A stretch of 64,000 bases of DNA from Antarctobacter albus (GCF_900101505.1 NZ_FMZI01000001.1:558001-622000), one strand, 5' to 3'; shown: positions 1 to 8,246, counted from the first letter of the stretch. Made by a program: numbers and translations. Notes: generated from the letters alone by a model not told the origin.

Positions 1-1287
1 CGCCAAAGTCGCGATCCCGGTGCCGATGGGTGCCGCGTTGGCGATCTTTTCGGCCTGCAGCTCGGCGATGCGATCGTCGCTCAGACGGGTGCTTTGCTGA
101 GCACCGCCCTGGGCGTCGATCTCGGCCTGTTCGGCCACCGCCCTGTCCCAAGCCGCCTGACCATGCAGGTCGATCATCGAGGCCTTGCACTGGTCCGAGA
201 CATTGGTGCGCAGCGAGGCGGCGTCACCGGTTTCCGAGAAGCTGTCGACCTTGACCGACTGGCTGCCGACCATGCCGACCTCTGCCAGCAGGATCGTGCC
301 CGCGATGAGCGCGATGGGCACACCGAGGTACCAGGTAAAGGCCTCACCCCGGGTGACCGGTTCGCCCTCGCCGCCGTCCAGCGTGACCGCCGGCGCCTTG
401 GAGGGGTTCAGCATCGCGTAGCCAAAGGCATAGAGCGCATAGAGCAGCGCCAGCAGGATCCCCGGCAGCAGGGCCGCCTGGAACAGCGTACCGACCGATA
501 CCACCGCCGGTTCGCCAAGGAAGGTCAGCGCGTCGGAACAGCCGGCCAGTTGTGCCCGGTCTTCCTGTGCCGCGGAATAGAGATCCCCCGCCAGCGTGCC
601 CAGGAGAACGATAACGATGGAGGGGGGGATGATCTGCCCCAGCGTCCCGGAGGCCGCAATGACCCCGGTCGCCAGTTCCGGCGCATAGTTGTTGCGCAGC
701 ATGGTGGGCAGGGCCAGCAGGCCCATCGTTACCACGGTGGCGCCGACGATCCCGGTCGAGGCGGCCAGGAAGGCGCCGACGACGACGATGCTGACGGCCA
801 GACCGCCCGGCAACGGGCCAAAGACGCGTGCCATCGTGGTTAGTAGGTCGTTGGCGATCTTCGAGCGTTCCAGCACGATGCCCATCAGGACGAACATCAA
901 GACTGCCAGCAGCGTCTCGATCGACTGACCTGCGATCACCCGTTCGTTGATCCGGTTGACGATGAACGAGACGTTGCGGTCCATCGCGGTTTCCCACCCC
1001 TGCGGGAACACCGGCACCTCGACCCTTGGCAATTCCGGGTATCGGAAGATCGAGATCGCCTTCTCGTTGGCCCCGCTGGCAAGCAGGGCATTGTACGCCT
1101 CCGACCCGGTGTCGATGGCCTGGTGTATCAGCAGACCCGCGCTATCGAGGGCCGCGATGATCCCGAAGGAAATGATCCCCGCGCCGCCGATGGCAAAGGC
1201 CACCGGAAAGCCCGACAGGATCGCCGAAAAGAGCGTCAGAAAGACGATGATCAGGCCGATCTCGACGCCATCCAATCCAAACAACAT
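1..1287 (-). CDS. dctM: TRAP transporter large permease (DctM-like), 3' end cut by window edge
   Basis: Large membrane subunit of a tripartite ATP-independent periplasmic transporter, the ion-coupled translocation channel. The frame is open from an ATG at 1287 to base 1 (429 codons) without a stop, so the C-terminus lies outside. The N-terminus begins MLFGLDGVEIGLIIVF and has family features: a first hairpin with SGFPVAFAIGGAG and the IVGATVVTMGLLALPTML and GTLGQIIPPSIVIVLLG segments. A polar stretch of about 45 residues (roughly 65-110) sits between early membrane helices, and another polar stretch begins near residue 325, so this is one of the long DctM variants. It follows dctQ by 11 bp in the same operon. 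Family assignment is firm; the substrate is not shown by this subunit. Confidence 0.93.
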   Translation of the reverse strand, partial: MLFGLDGVEIGLIIVFLTLFSAILSGFPVAFAIGGAGIISFGIIAALDSAGLLIHQAIDTGSEAYNALLASGANEKAISIFRYPELPRVEVPVFPQGWETAMDRNVSFIVNRINERVIAGQSIETLLAVLMFVLMGIVLERSKIANDLLTTMARVFGPLPGGLAVSIVVVGAFLAASTGIVGATVVTMGLLALPTMLRNNYAPELATGVIAASGTLGQIIPPSIVIVLLGTLAGDLYSAAQEDRAQLAGCSDALTFLGEPAVVSVGTLFQAALLPGILLALLYALYAFGYAMLNPSKAPAVTLDGGEGEPVTRGEAFTWYLGVPIALIAGTILLAEVGMVGSQSVKVDSFSETGDAASLRTNVSDQCKASMIDLHGQAAWDRAVAEQAEIDAQGGAQQSTRLSDDRIAELQAEKIANAAPIGTGIATLA

Positions 1288-1298
1288 GCGCCTGCCTC

Positions 1299-2255
1299 TC
1301 AGAATTCCGCGTGGTCGTAGGGCTCTTCGCCCGCTTCAAGCTGGTCTTGGTCGAGGTATTTTCCCGCCGATTCCTCGCCCTCCTTCCACTCGAGGAACGA
1401 GCGGTAGAAGAAGGCCCAGGCCTGGATGAAGATCAGCGCCAGCATGACCGAGACCAGGATCTTGAACAGGAAGTAGGCGTTGAAGCCGTTGGGGCTGAAA
1501 CCGATGGTCTCGATGTTCCAGCGCACCGCGCGCGCCTTGAGCAGCAGACGGTCCAGCCCGTCCGAGGCCGAGGGTTTGGGCACGATCAGGTGTCGCCACA
1601 TGAAGAACCAGGCATACATCCAGATCAGCGTCGCGACCGGGATCATGAAGAAAAGCGAGCCGAACATGTCGATCATCCGCTTGACCCGGTGGCTGACCGC
1701 CGAATAGACCAGATCGACGCGGACATGCCCGCCCTGCACGAAAGTGTAGGTCAGGCACAGCGCGACAACCATCGCGTTGTAAAGCTTCAGCTCTTCGGCA
1801 AACCAGGACACATCGAACTGCACCGGGATGCCGAAGCCGATCGAGATGTCGGGCCGGGCAAAGATCCGTTGCATGAAGACGATCATCACCTGCTGCAACA
1901 CCATGATCAGGCCCGCCCAGGCAAAGAAGCGCCCGACGGTATTGGCCATGCCCTCCAGCACCCGCACGGTGCCCCAGAGGAACCGGTTGCTGTAGAGCCC
2001 GGCCAGGAAGATCGCCAGGAAGAAGGTGAAAACCACAAAGAAGAACTCGACCGAGGCGCCGTAGTAGACGAAGCGCATCACCGCTTCCTTGTCTTCGGTC
2101 GTGTTCTCCCAGCTCAGCCAGTCCAGCCAGGCCATCGGATGCGATAACGCATAGCCAAGGTTCCAGAAGGCCAGGGCGATGTTTTCCACCACCCAGACCA
2201 GGAACCCGCCGATGGCGCCGAAGAACGAGCCCGTCGCGGCCTCTGCTTCCATCAT
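1299..2255 (-). CDS. dctQ: TRAP transporter small permease, long form (DctQ-like)
   Basis: Small membrane subunit of the TRAP transporter, which pairs with DctM in the inner membrane. At 318 residues it is much longer than the usual 160-200. Several hydrophobic segments are visible (about 10-35, 68-95, 105-130, 160-180, 205-230, 270-292), with the characteristic GGHVRVDLVY motif near residue 180. I chose the ATG at 2255 because a G-rich Shine-Dalgarno (GGGGG) lies just upstream; an ATG one codon later is also possible. The long form is what I expect for the family annotated as mannitol/chloroaromatic or keto-acid TRAP systems, which agrees with the neighbouring binding protein. The acidic C-terminal tail (rich in Glu/Asp) is probably cytoplasmic. 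Confidence 0.92.
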   Translation of the reverse strand: MMEAEAATGSFFGAIGGFLVWVVENIALAFWNLGYALSHPMAWLDWLSWENTTEDKEAVMRFVYYGASVEFFFVVFTFFLAIFLAGLYSNRFLWGTVRVLEGMANTVGRFFAWAGLIMVLQQVMIVFMQRIFARPDISIGFGIPVQFDVSWFAEELKLYNAMVVALCLTYTFVQGGHVRVDLVYSAVSHRVKRMIDMFGSLFFMIPVATLIWMYAWFFMWRHLIVPKPSASDGLDRLLLKARAVRWNIETIGFSPNGFNAYFLFKILVSVMLALIFIQAWAFFYRSFLEWKEGEESAGKYLDQDQLEAGEEPYDHAEF

Positions 2256-2360
2256 GTCCCCCAAAATATCGGTCCGGCACCCTGGCCGGTATCACCAGGC
2301 GCCGCGCCAGTTCCGCGCGGCACAACGGCGGGGTTGGCGAAAACGCCGCCCGCCAATGCC

Positions 2361-2390
2361 GAAAAGGCCCCCGCGCTGCAAGGGCCTTTC
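2361..2390 (-). terminator. Hairpin between the TRAP binding-protein gene and dctQ
   Basis: On the minus strand an 8-bp stem (AAAGGCCC, 2382-2389, pairing with 2363-2370) is followed by a short T run. It lies just after the stop of the binding-protein gene and before dctQ. Such a partial terminator would give more binding protein than permease from one transcript, a common arrangement in binding-protein transporters. Position and stem are seen; termination efficiency is inferred. Confidence 0.6.
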
Positions 2391-2407
2391 CAGTGATCGG
2401 TGCGGGA

Positions 2408-3490
2408 TCAGCCCAGCACGCGGTCGCGCTGCGCGACGTAGGTGCCCGAGGATGTCTTGATCCAGGCCGAGGACGACTTCATCGAGGCCATCGCGCTGTC
2501 GTGGATGCGCTTGTACAGGTCGTCGCCCATGTTTTCCGCGTGGACCTCAGCCGAGGCCTTGCCGAAGGCGTCCCAGACGCTGTCGGGGAATTCGCGGATG
2601 GTCACGCCCGAGGACTGCAGACGCTGCAGGGCGGCACCGTTGGCGGACAGGAACTGTCCCAGGTTCCACTGGTGCGCTTCGGCAGAGGCGATCTCGACGA
2701 TCTTCTGGTGCGCCGGCGACAGGCTGTCAAAGACGTCGCGGTTGGTGGCGACCGAAAGGCTTGCGCCCGGCTCGTGGAAACCGGCGGTGTAGTAGATCTT
2801 GGTGATCTCCTGGAAACCGGCCTTTTCGTCCGCCCAGGGGCCGATCCACTCGGTGCCGTCGATCGCGCCGGAGGACAGCGCCTGGTAGACTTCGCCGCCG
2901 GGGATGTTCTGGACCGATGCGCCCAGCTTGCCCAGGGCCTGGCCACCGAGGCCCGGCATCCGGAACTTGAGGCCGTTGAAGTCCTCGGGCCCGGTGATTT
3001 CGTTGCGGAACCAGCCGCCGGACTGCGCGCCGGTGTTGCCGCCGAGGAAGGACTTGAGGCCAAAGATCTGGCCCAGCTCGTCGTGCAGCTCCATGCCGCC
3101 GTCGAAGTAGTACCAGTTCACCTGTTCCTGAGCGGTCAGGCCGAAGGGCACGGCGGTGAAGAAGGCATAGCCCGGGTGCTGACCGACAAAGTAGTAGTCC
3201 GCACCGTGGTACATGTCGGCCTGACCGGCGGTCACGGCGTCGAAGACCTCGAACGCGCCGACCAGTTCGCCTGCGGCCTTGAGGTCGACGGTCAGCTGGC
3301 CGTCGGTCATCTCGGTGATGATGGTCGCAACACGCTCGGCGGCGTCATGCACACCGGCCAGGCCACGGCTCCAGGTGGTGACCATTGTCAGGGTGCGCTT
3401 GCCCTGCGCGTAGGCCGGGGCGGCCAGCGTCGAGGCGGCAGCAGCGCCGGCACCGAGGGTCGAGTTGCGAAGGAAAGAACGACGATCCAT
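2408..3490 (-). CDS. TRAP transporter solute-binding protein (DctP family, TakP-like)
   Basis: Periplasmic receptor that captures the solute for the DctQ/DctM channel; 360 residues. The N-terminus MDRRSFLRNS...AAPAYAQG is a Tat-type signal (twin Arg before SFLR) with likely cleavage after AYA. Motifs shared with the keto-acid receptor TakP of Rhodobacter include GGNTGAQSGGWFR, GGEVYQALSSGAIDGTEWIGP and YTAGFHEPG; in this subfamily an Arg and a Trp/Glu patch in these segments bind a carboxylate. The start at 3490 is preceded by GGAGG and gives the clean signal peptide; the frame is open further upstream but lacks a signal there. The gene heads the dctP-dctQ-dctM operon. A 2-oxo acid or other small carboxylate is my inference for the substrate. 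Confidence 0.93.
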   Translation of the reverse strand: MDRRSFLRNSTLGAGAAAASTLAAPAYAQGKRTLTMVTTWSRGLAGVHDAAERVATIITEMTDGQLTVDLKAAGELVGAFEVFDAVTAGQADMYHGADYYFVGQHPGYAFFTAVPFGLTAQEQVNWYYFDGGMELHDELGQIFGLKSFLGGNTGAQSGGWFRNEITGPEDFNGLKFRMPGLGGQALGKLGASVQNIPGGEVYQALSSGAIDGTEWIGPWADEKAGFQEITKIYYTAGFHEPGASLSVATNRDVFDSLSPAHQKIVEIASAEAHQWNLGQFLSANGAALQRLQSSGVTIREFPDSVWDAFGKASAEVHAENMGDDLYKRIHDSAMASMKSSSAWIKTSSGTYVAQRDRVLG

Positions 3491-3558
3491 TGAAATCCTC
3501 CCAGATTTTGTTTCTGCACGGGGCTCCCCACCTCGCGCGGATCGGTTTGAGTGCGGGC

Positions 3559-3593
3559 ACCCTAGGGTCTGATTCTGGAGTTGGGAATACCCA
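3559..3593. promoter_or_regulatory. Candidate operator: two inverted repeats between TRAP operon and sensor kinase
   Basis: The 241-bp divergent region between the binding-protein start and the kinase start contains a perfect 10-bp palindrome ACCCTAGGGT (3559-3568) and, 13 bp on, TGGG-AATA-CCCA (3582-3593). Both lie 70-105 bp upstream of the transporter gene. NarL/FixJ-type regulators often bind short inverted repeats of this CCC/GGG kind, and the adjacent regulator belongs to that family. The binding role is inferred. Confidence 0.4.
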
Positions 3594-3731
3594 GTGCTAC
3601 GGAGAGAGGCGGGAAAAACGGCTTGCCCTTGCGGAATGCGGGCAGGTTGCGGACCGCCCTTTCCCCGGGTTTTGCCCCGGAGGCGTGACCGGGGCTTTCC
3701 CATTGCCCCGCGCTTGTGGTTTCTTAAGGTC

Positions 3732-5141
3732 ATGTTCGCGCGCTTCCGCCTTACCTACGGGCAAAAGCTCTTTCTGCTGGCCAGCCTGCCGCTGGTGCTG
3801 GCGGTTTCGGCCATTGCGCTGCTGGTCGCCCAGCAGGCCCGCAGCCTGGCCGAACGCGAGATCCACGGACTGGAGACGCAGTTGCTGGCCGCCAAGAAGC
3901 GGGAATTGCGCAACTACGTCACCCAGGCGCGCAACGGCTTCTACTTTGTCTACGGGTCTGCCGCACCGGACGACGAAATCGCCAAGACACAGGTGCTGCA
4001 GATCCTGGCCGCGATGATCTATGGCGAAGAGGGCTTCTTCTTTGTCTACGACTACGACGGTCAGAACCTCGTCTCGCCCCGGCAGACCGACCTGATCAAC
4101 ACGAACCAGTGGAACCTCACCGACAGCGAGGGCACCTTTGTCGTTCAGGAATTCATCGAGACGGCCCGCCAGGGGGCGGGCTATGTCGATCACCTCTGGC
4201 CCAAGCCCTCGACCGGCGAGGAAGGCCGCATGGTGACTTATGTGCTGGGCCTGCAGGACTGGCGTTGGGCTGTGGGCACAGGCGTCTTTATCGACGACGT
4301 TCTGGGCAGTGTCGCCGCCTCGCGGGCCGAGGTCGAGGCCCGCGTGCAGCGCAATTTCATCTATATCGGGGCGATCACGCTGGGAGCGCTGCTGTTGGTC
4401 TTTGTCTCGGGGCTGGTGCTGAACCTCCGCGAAAGACGGCTGGCGGATGCCAAGCTGAAACAGCTGACCCAAAGGGTATTGGACGCGCAGGAAGAGGAAC
4501 GCGGGCGCGTGGCGCGCGAATTGCACGACGGCATCAGCCAGATTCTCGTCGGGGTGAAATACGCGCTCGACATCGCCCGGCGAAGGGTCATGTCCGGCGA
4601 TCCCCGCGCCGAGGAGACCCTCGCCAAGGGGGCCGACCACCTGGGTCAGGCGATCAACGAAGTGCGCCGGATCAGCCGCGACCTGCGGCCCGGCGTGCTG
4701 GACGACCTGGGCCTTGGCCCGGCCATCAAGGCGCTGGCCGAGGAATTCCGTCAGCGCACCGGCATCGAGACAGAGTTCACCACCGTCGTCTTTCGCAACC
4801 GGCTGGACCAGGAGGCCAAGATCGCCCTGTTCCGCATCGCGCAGGAGGCGCTGACGAACATCGAACGCCATTCCGGCGCCAGCCATGTGAGTATCGACAT
4901 TCGGGGCCATCGCGCCGGGGCCACCCTGCGCGTTGCCGACAACGGAACCGGAATGCGCGACACGCCCGGCGCCGCGCGCGGGATAGGGCTGCGCAACATG
5001 CAGGAACGCATGGACCAGCTGAACGGAACGCTGCGCGTCTTGTCGTCCCGCGACGGCACGGTTATCGAGGCACAGGTGCCGCTGACCCACCTGCTGCCGC
5101 CCGAAGAAAGCGCCGACCCGCAACCGAAAGCCCGCGCATGA
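3732..5141 (+). CDS. Cache-domain sensor histidine kinase (HisKA_3 type)
   Basis: Inner-membrane sensor kinase, 469 residues. Membrane helix about 12-34, periplasmic Cache-like sensor about 35-205 (with GEEGFFFVYDYDG and DWRWAVGTGVFIDD motifs), second helix about 209-231, then a HisKA_3 dimerisation domain with the phospho-acceptor H265 in RELHDGISQ, and an ATPase domain with N box ALTNIERHS and a DNGTGM motif. The ATG at 3732 is preceded by TTAAGG; the open frame extends upstream without a good site. It overlaps the response regulator by 4 bp (ATGA), so they are co-translated. Cache kinases beside TRAP operons usually sense the transported carboxylate and induce the transporter (compare MctS); that role is inferred from position. 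Confidence 0.92.
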   Translation: MFARFRLTYGQKLFLLASLPLVLAVSAIALLVAQQARSLAEREIHGLETQLLAAKKRELRNYVTQARNGFYFVYGSAAPDDEIAKTQVLQILAAMIYGEEGFFFVYDYDGQNLVSPRQTDLINTNQWNLTDSEGTFVVQEFIETARQGAGYVDHLWPKPSTGEEGRMVTYVLGLQDWRWAVGTGVFIDDVLGSVAASRAEVEARVQRNFIYIGAITLGALLLVFVSGLVLNLRERRLADAKLKQLTQRVLDAQEEERGRVARELHDGISQILVGVKYALDIARRRVMSGDPRAEETLAKGADHLGQAINEVRRISRDLRPGVLDDLGLGPAIKALAEEFRQRTGIETEFTTVVFRNRLDQEAKIALFRIAQEALTNIERHSGASHVSIDIRGHRAGATLRVADNGTGMRDTPGAARGIGLRNMQERMDQLNGTLRVLSSRDGTVIEAQVPLTHLLPPEESADPQPKARA

Positions 5142-5782
5142 CCCCTGCCCCCACCCGTGTCGTTGTTGTCGATGATCACCCGATGGTCGCCGAAGGGATC
5201 GAGGCGATCCTCGAAAGCTACGACGATGTCGACGTGATCGCCACACTTTCGGATGGTCAGACCATGATCGACCGTCTGGACAGCCTCTCTCCGGATGTCA
5301 TCCTGATGGATCTCAACATGCCGGGCCTCGGCGGGCTGTCGGCAACCGAGATGATCCTGGAACGCCGCCCGGCAACGCGCATCCTGATCCTCTCCATGCA
5401 TGACTCGCCCGAATACATCTCGACCGCGCTCAGCCACGGTGCGCGCGGCTATGTCCTCAAGGACGTGCCGACCGAAGAGATCAAGCGCGCCATAGACGTC
5501 GTGATGGTGGGAGAGAAATATCTCTGCCCCGGGGCCGAAGGTGCGCTGGCGCCGCGCGGGCAGGAACGCGAACAGCTGACGAACCGCGAACAGATGGTGC
5601 TGTTGCAACTGGCGCAGGGCAAATCGAACAAGGAAGTGGCGGGTGCGCTGGATATTTCCGTTCGTACGGTTGAAACCCACCGCAAGAACATCCGGCGCAA
5701 GCTGGGTGTCAGCAGCACCGCCGCGCTGATGCGCTATGCGCTGGAACACGGGGTCTTGCAGGGAACCGGCGCGAACCTCTGA
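5138..5782 (+). CDS. LuxR/NarL-family response regulator
   Basis: DNA-binding response regulator, 214 residues. Receiver domain 1-125 with the acidic pair D12/D13, phospho-acceptor D58 in ILMDLNMPG, the conserved Ser of SMHD and Lys of VLKD. The GerE/LuxR helix-turn-helix is about 145-205 (LTNREQMVLLQLAQGKSNKEVA ... VRTVETHRKNIRRKL). It starts inside the kinase stop codon, so the two form one operon. It probably activates the divergent TRAP operon, whose intergenic region holds inverted repeats; this is inference from layout. Confidence 0.93.
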   Translation: MTPAPTRVVVVDDHPMVAEGIEAILESYDDVDVIATLSDGQTMIDRLDSLSPDVILMDLNMPGLGGLSATEMILERRPATRILILSMHDSPEYISTALSHGARGYVLKDVPTEEIKRAIDVVMVGEKYLCPGAEGALAPRGQEREQLTNREQMVLLQLAQGKSNKEVAGALDISVRTVETHRKNIRRKLGVSSTAALMRYALEHGVLQGTGANL

Positions 5783-5800
5783 TCGCGCCACCCCGTCGGG

Positions 5801-6010
5801 TCAGAGGTCGACGCCAACCTTTTCGCGGTCGCATTCGTCCCAGAACTTGTAGACCATCGCCGGAATGATGCGCGCCTCCGACAGCTCAGGCCGGGTTTCC
5901 GCAACGCGGTTGGAAGGCACGCCGCCAAGCGCCGCCGCAAGGCCCATCAGCACAACAAGCGCCACGGCTTTGCAGATCGTGAAATCGCGGTAAAAAATGT
6001 TCTTTTTCAT
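5801..6010 (-). CDS. Small single-pass membrane protein of unknown function
   Basis: A 69-residue protein starting MKKNIFYRDFTICKA, with one hydrophobic segment (about 14-30, AVALVVLMGLAAALGG) that could be a membrane anchor or an uncleaved signal, then a polar tail. The ATG at 6010 is preceded by GAGGG at suitable spacing; the frame runs about 20 codons further upstream, but the Lys-rich start fits a membrane protein better. I do not recognise a family. It is convergent with the response regulator gene. Confidence 0.6.
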   Translation of the reverse strand: MKKNIFYRDFTICKAVALVVLMGLAAALGGVPSNRVAETRPELSEARIIPAMVYKFWDECDREKVGVDL

Positions 6011-6291
6011 GTCGAGACCCTCGTCTCCTCCTGATGCGCCACCAGCATCGCCGATGACCCGGCTTCGCACAACTCACGTTGCCGCGCGCGATTGTTGCAT
6101 TTCCTTCAGCAGGACCGCTGAACCGATGCGTTCGGGTTTGCCAGAGGTCTCATCCCTCCGGCAATTCCCGATTTGCGCATATCCGCACAGCATTTTTGCA
6201 TAGACCGCTCTTTGTGCGCTTTTCCGTTTCGGGAAATTTTCGCAAAGCCGATGCCGCCCGGAACGAAATTTGCTTTCTTCCACTTCAACGG

Positions 6292-6320
6292 TTGACGCCT
6301 CGTGCCTCGCGCCATAGTGT
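6292..6320 (+). promoter_or_regulatory. Candidate sigma-70 promoter of the ilvB leader
   Basis: TTGACG (6292-6297), 17-bp spacer, TAGTGT (6315-6320). A start a few bases downstream would give a short RNA leader carrying the ilv leader peptide ORF at 6349. The rest of the 338-bp gap 6011-6348 is noncoding and relatively AT-rich near 6180-6280; I see nothing else in it. Confidence 0.5.
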
Positions 6321-6348
6321 CCCCGCGCGATGCAAAGGAGCCTCGGGC

Positions 6349-6396
6349 ATGTCCACGCTAGTGGTAATTGTAGGAACAAGGCGCATGGGCCGGTAA
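6349..6396 (+). CDS. ilvB leader peptide (15 residues, branched-chain rich)
   Basis: A 15-codon ORF encoding MSTLVVIVGTRRMGR, with a strong ribosome site AAAGGAG (6334-6340). Codons 4-8 are Leu-Val-Val-Ile-Val, exactly the products of the pathway that the downstream gene serves. The stop TAA (6394-6396) lies just past the first arm of a 10-bp hairpin that competes with a terminator. This is the layout of classical translation-coupled attenuation: ribosome stalling at the Val/Ile codons when their charged tRNAs are scarce lets the antiterminator form. The ORF, its ribosome site and the hairpins are seen; the mechanism is inferred from the enterobacterial ilv operons. Confidence 0.85.
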   Translation: MSTLVVIVGTRRMGR

Positions 6397-6452
6397 TCCG
6401 GAACCCTTCCAGGACCCCATGCGCCCCCGAACTGACCCTCGGGGGCTTTTTT
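6380..6452 (+). promoter_or_regulatory. ilvB transcription attenuator (antiterminator/terminator pair)
   Basis: Two mutually exclusive stems. Antiterminator: 6380-6389 pairs with 6416-6425 (10 bp, perfect). Terminator: GCCCCCGA (6423-6430) pairs with TCGGGGGC (6439-6446), followed by six T (6447-6452). They share 6423-6425. A ribosome finishing the leader peptide at 6394 would cover 6380-6389 and allow termination; one stalled at the Leu/Val/Ile codons (6358-6372) would leave the antiterminator free. Confidence 0.8.
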
Positions 6453-6491
6453 GTGCGCAAACGTACAGTGTCGTGAACGGAGAACAATGCG

Positions 6492-8246
6492 ATGACACGT
6501 CAGATGACCGGAGCGAAAATGGTGGTTCAGGCCCTCAAGGACCAGGGCGTGGACACGGTATTCGGCTATCCCGGCGGCGCTGTACTACCCATCTATGATG
6601 AGGTTTTTCAGCAGAACGACATCCAACACATCCTTGTTCGCCACGAACAGGGCGCGGTCCACGCCGCCGAGGGCTATGCCCGCGCGACCGGCAAGCCCGG
6701 TGTCGTTCTCGTCACCTCCGGCCCCGGGGCGACCAATGCCGTCACCGGGCTCACCGATGCCTTGATGGATTCGATCCCGATCGTCGTCCTGACGGGCCAG
6801 GTGCCGACCTTCATGATCGGCTCGGACGCCTTCCAGGAGGCCGATACCGTCGGCATCACCCGCCCCTGCACCAAGCACAACTGGCTGGTGAAGGACACCG
6901 CGCGGCTGTCGTCGACCATCCACGAGGCCTTTCACGTCGCCACCTCGGGCCGTCCCGGTCCGGTGCTGATCGACATTCCGAAGGACGTGCAGTTCGCCAG
7001 CGCGCAGTACCAGCCGATCCCGAAAACCTCGGTCAGCCACTATCAGCCGCAGGTCAAGGGCGACATGGAGATGATCGAGGCGCTGGTCGAGGCGATCGAG
7101 ATGGCCGAGCGCCCGGTGTTCTATACCGGCGGCGGCGTCATCAACTCGGGGCCCGCGGCCAGCCAGCTGTTGCGGGAACTGGTGGATGCCACCGGCTTTC
7201 CAATCACCTCGACGCTGATGGGCCTCGGCGCCTACCCGGCCTCTGGCCGTCACTGGCTGGGGATGCTGGGGATGCACGGTCTCTACGAGGCCAACCTGGC
7301 GATGCATGGCTGCGACCTGATGATCAACGTGGGCGCGCGGTTCGACGACCGGATCACCGGACGTATCGACGCCTTCAGCCCGAATTCGCACAAGGCGCAT
7401 ATCGACATCGACCCCTCGTCGATCAACAAGGTGATCAAGACCGACATCCCGATCATTGGCGACGTGGGCCATGTCCTTGAAGACGTGCTGAAGGTCTGGA
7501 AATCGCGCGGCCGCAAGGTCAACCGAGAGGCGCTGTCGAAATGGTGGTCGCAGATCGAGGAATGGCGCAAGGTCGATTGTCTCAAGTTCAAGCCCTCGGA
7601 AAACACGATCAAGCCGCAGCACGCGCTGGCCCGGCTCGAGGCGCTGACCAAGGGCCATGACCGCTACATCTGCACCGAGGTCGGTCAACACCAGATGTGG
7701 GCCGCGCAGTACCTTGGCTTCGAGGACCCCAACCGCTGGATGACCTCCGGTGGCTTGGGCACGATGGGCTACGGCTTCCCGGCCTCTGTCGGTGTTCAGG
7801 TGGCGCATCCCGATGCGCTGGTGATCAACGTCGCGGGCGAGGCGTCCTGGTTGATGAACATGCAGGAGATGGGCACTGCGGTTCAGTACCGCCTGCCGGT
7901 CAAGCAGTTCATCCTGAACAATGAACGCCTGGGCATGGTGCGCCAGTGGCAGCAACTCCTGCACGGTGAACGCTATTCCCATTCCTGGAGCGAGGCGCTG
8001 CCCGATTTCGTCAAGCTGGCCGAAGCCTTTGGCGCCAAGGGCATTCACTGCCAGGATCCCGCCGACCTTGACGACGCGATCATGGAAATGATCGAGTATG
8101 ACGGGCCGGTGATCATGGATTGCCTTGTCGAGAAGCATGAGAACTGCTTCCCGATGATCCCCTCGGGCGAGCCGCACAACAAGATGCTGCTCGGCGACGC
8201 CAAGGCCACCAATGCCATCGCCGGCAAGGGGGCTGTGCTGGTCTGA
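6492..8246 (+). CDS. ilvB: Acetolactate synthase, large (catalytic) subunit
   Basis: Catalyses the first common step of valine, leucine and isoleucine synthesis: condensation of two pyruvates, or pyruvate with 2-oxobutyrate, using thiamine diphosphate, Mg and FAD. At 584 residues it is full length. The PYR domain holds the catalytic Glu in RHEQGAVHAAEGYARATG; the central FAD domain is about 195-340; the PP domain is about 375-560 with NNERLGMVRQWQ. The Mg/ThDP motif reads AGEASWLMNMQE where most synthases have GDGS, so the metal-binding Asp is Glu450. Expression is probably controlled by the attenuator upstream, and a strong terminator follows. The regulatory subunit ilvN lies 3.4 kb away instead of directly downstream. 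Confidence 0.97.
   Translation: MTRQMTGAKMVVQALKDQGVDTVFGYPGGAVLPIYDEVFQQNDIQHILVRHEQGAVHAAEGYARATGKPGVVLVTSGPGATNAVTGLTDALMDSIPIVVLTGQVPTFMIGSDAFQEADTVGITRPCTKHNWLVKDTARLSSTIHEAFHVATSGRPGPVLIDIPKDVQFASAQYQPIPKTSVSHYQPQVKGDMEMIEALVEAIEMAERPVFYTGGGVINSGPAASQLLRELVDATGFPITSTLMGLGAYPASGRHWLGMLGMHGLYEANLAMHGCDLMINVGARFDDRITGRIDAFSPNSHKAHIDIDPSSINKVIKTDIPIIGDVGHVLEDVLKVWKSRGRKVNREALSKWWSQIEEWRKVDCLKFKPSENTIKPQHALARLEALTKGHDRYICTEVGQHQMWAAQYLGFEDPNRWMTSGGLGTMGYGFPASVGVQVAHPDALVINVAGEASWLMNMQEMGTAVQYRLPVKQFILNNERLGMVRQWQQLLHGERYSHSWSEALPDFVKLAEAFGAKGIHCQDPADLDDAIMEMIEYDGPVIMDCLVEKHENCFPMIPSGEPHNKMLLGDAKATNAIAGKGAVLV

Noticed and set aside
3597-5246. Long minus-strand open frame opposite the sensor kinase
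   Set aside because: Antisense of the kinase and regulator, which have full domain sets.
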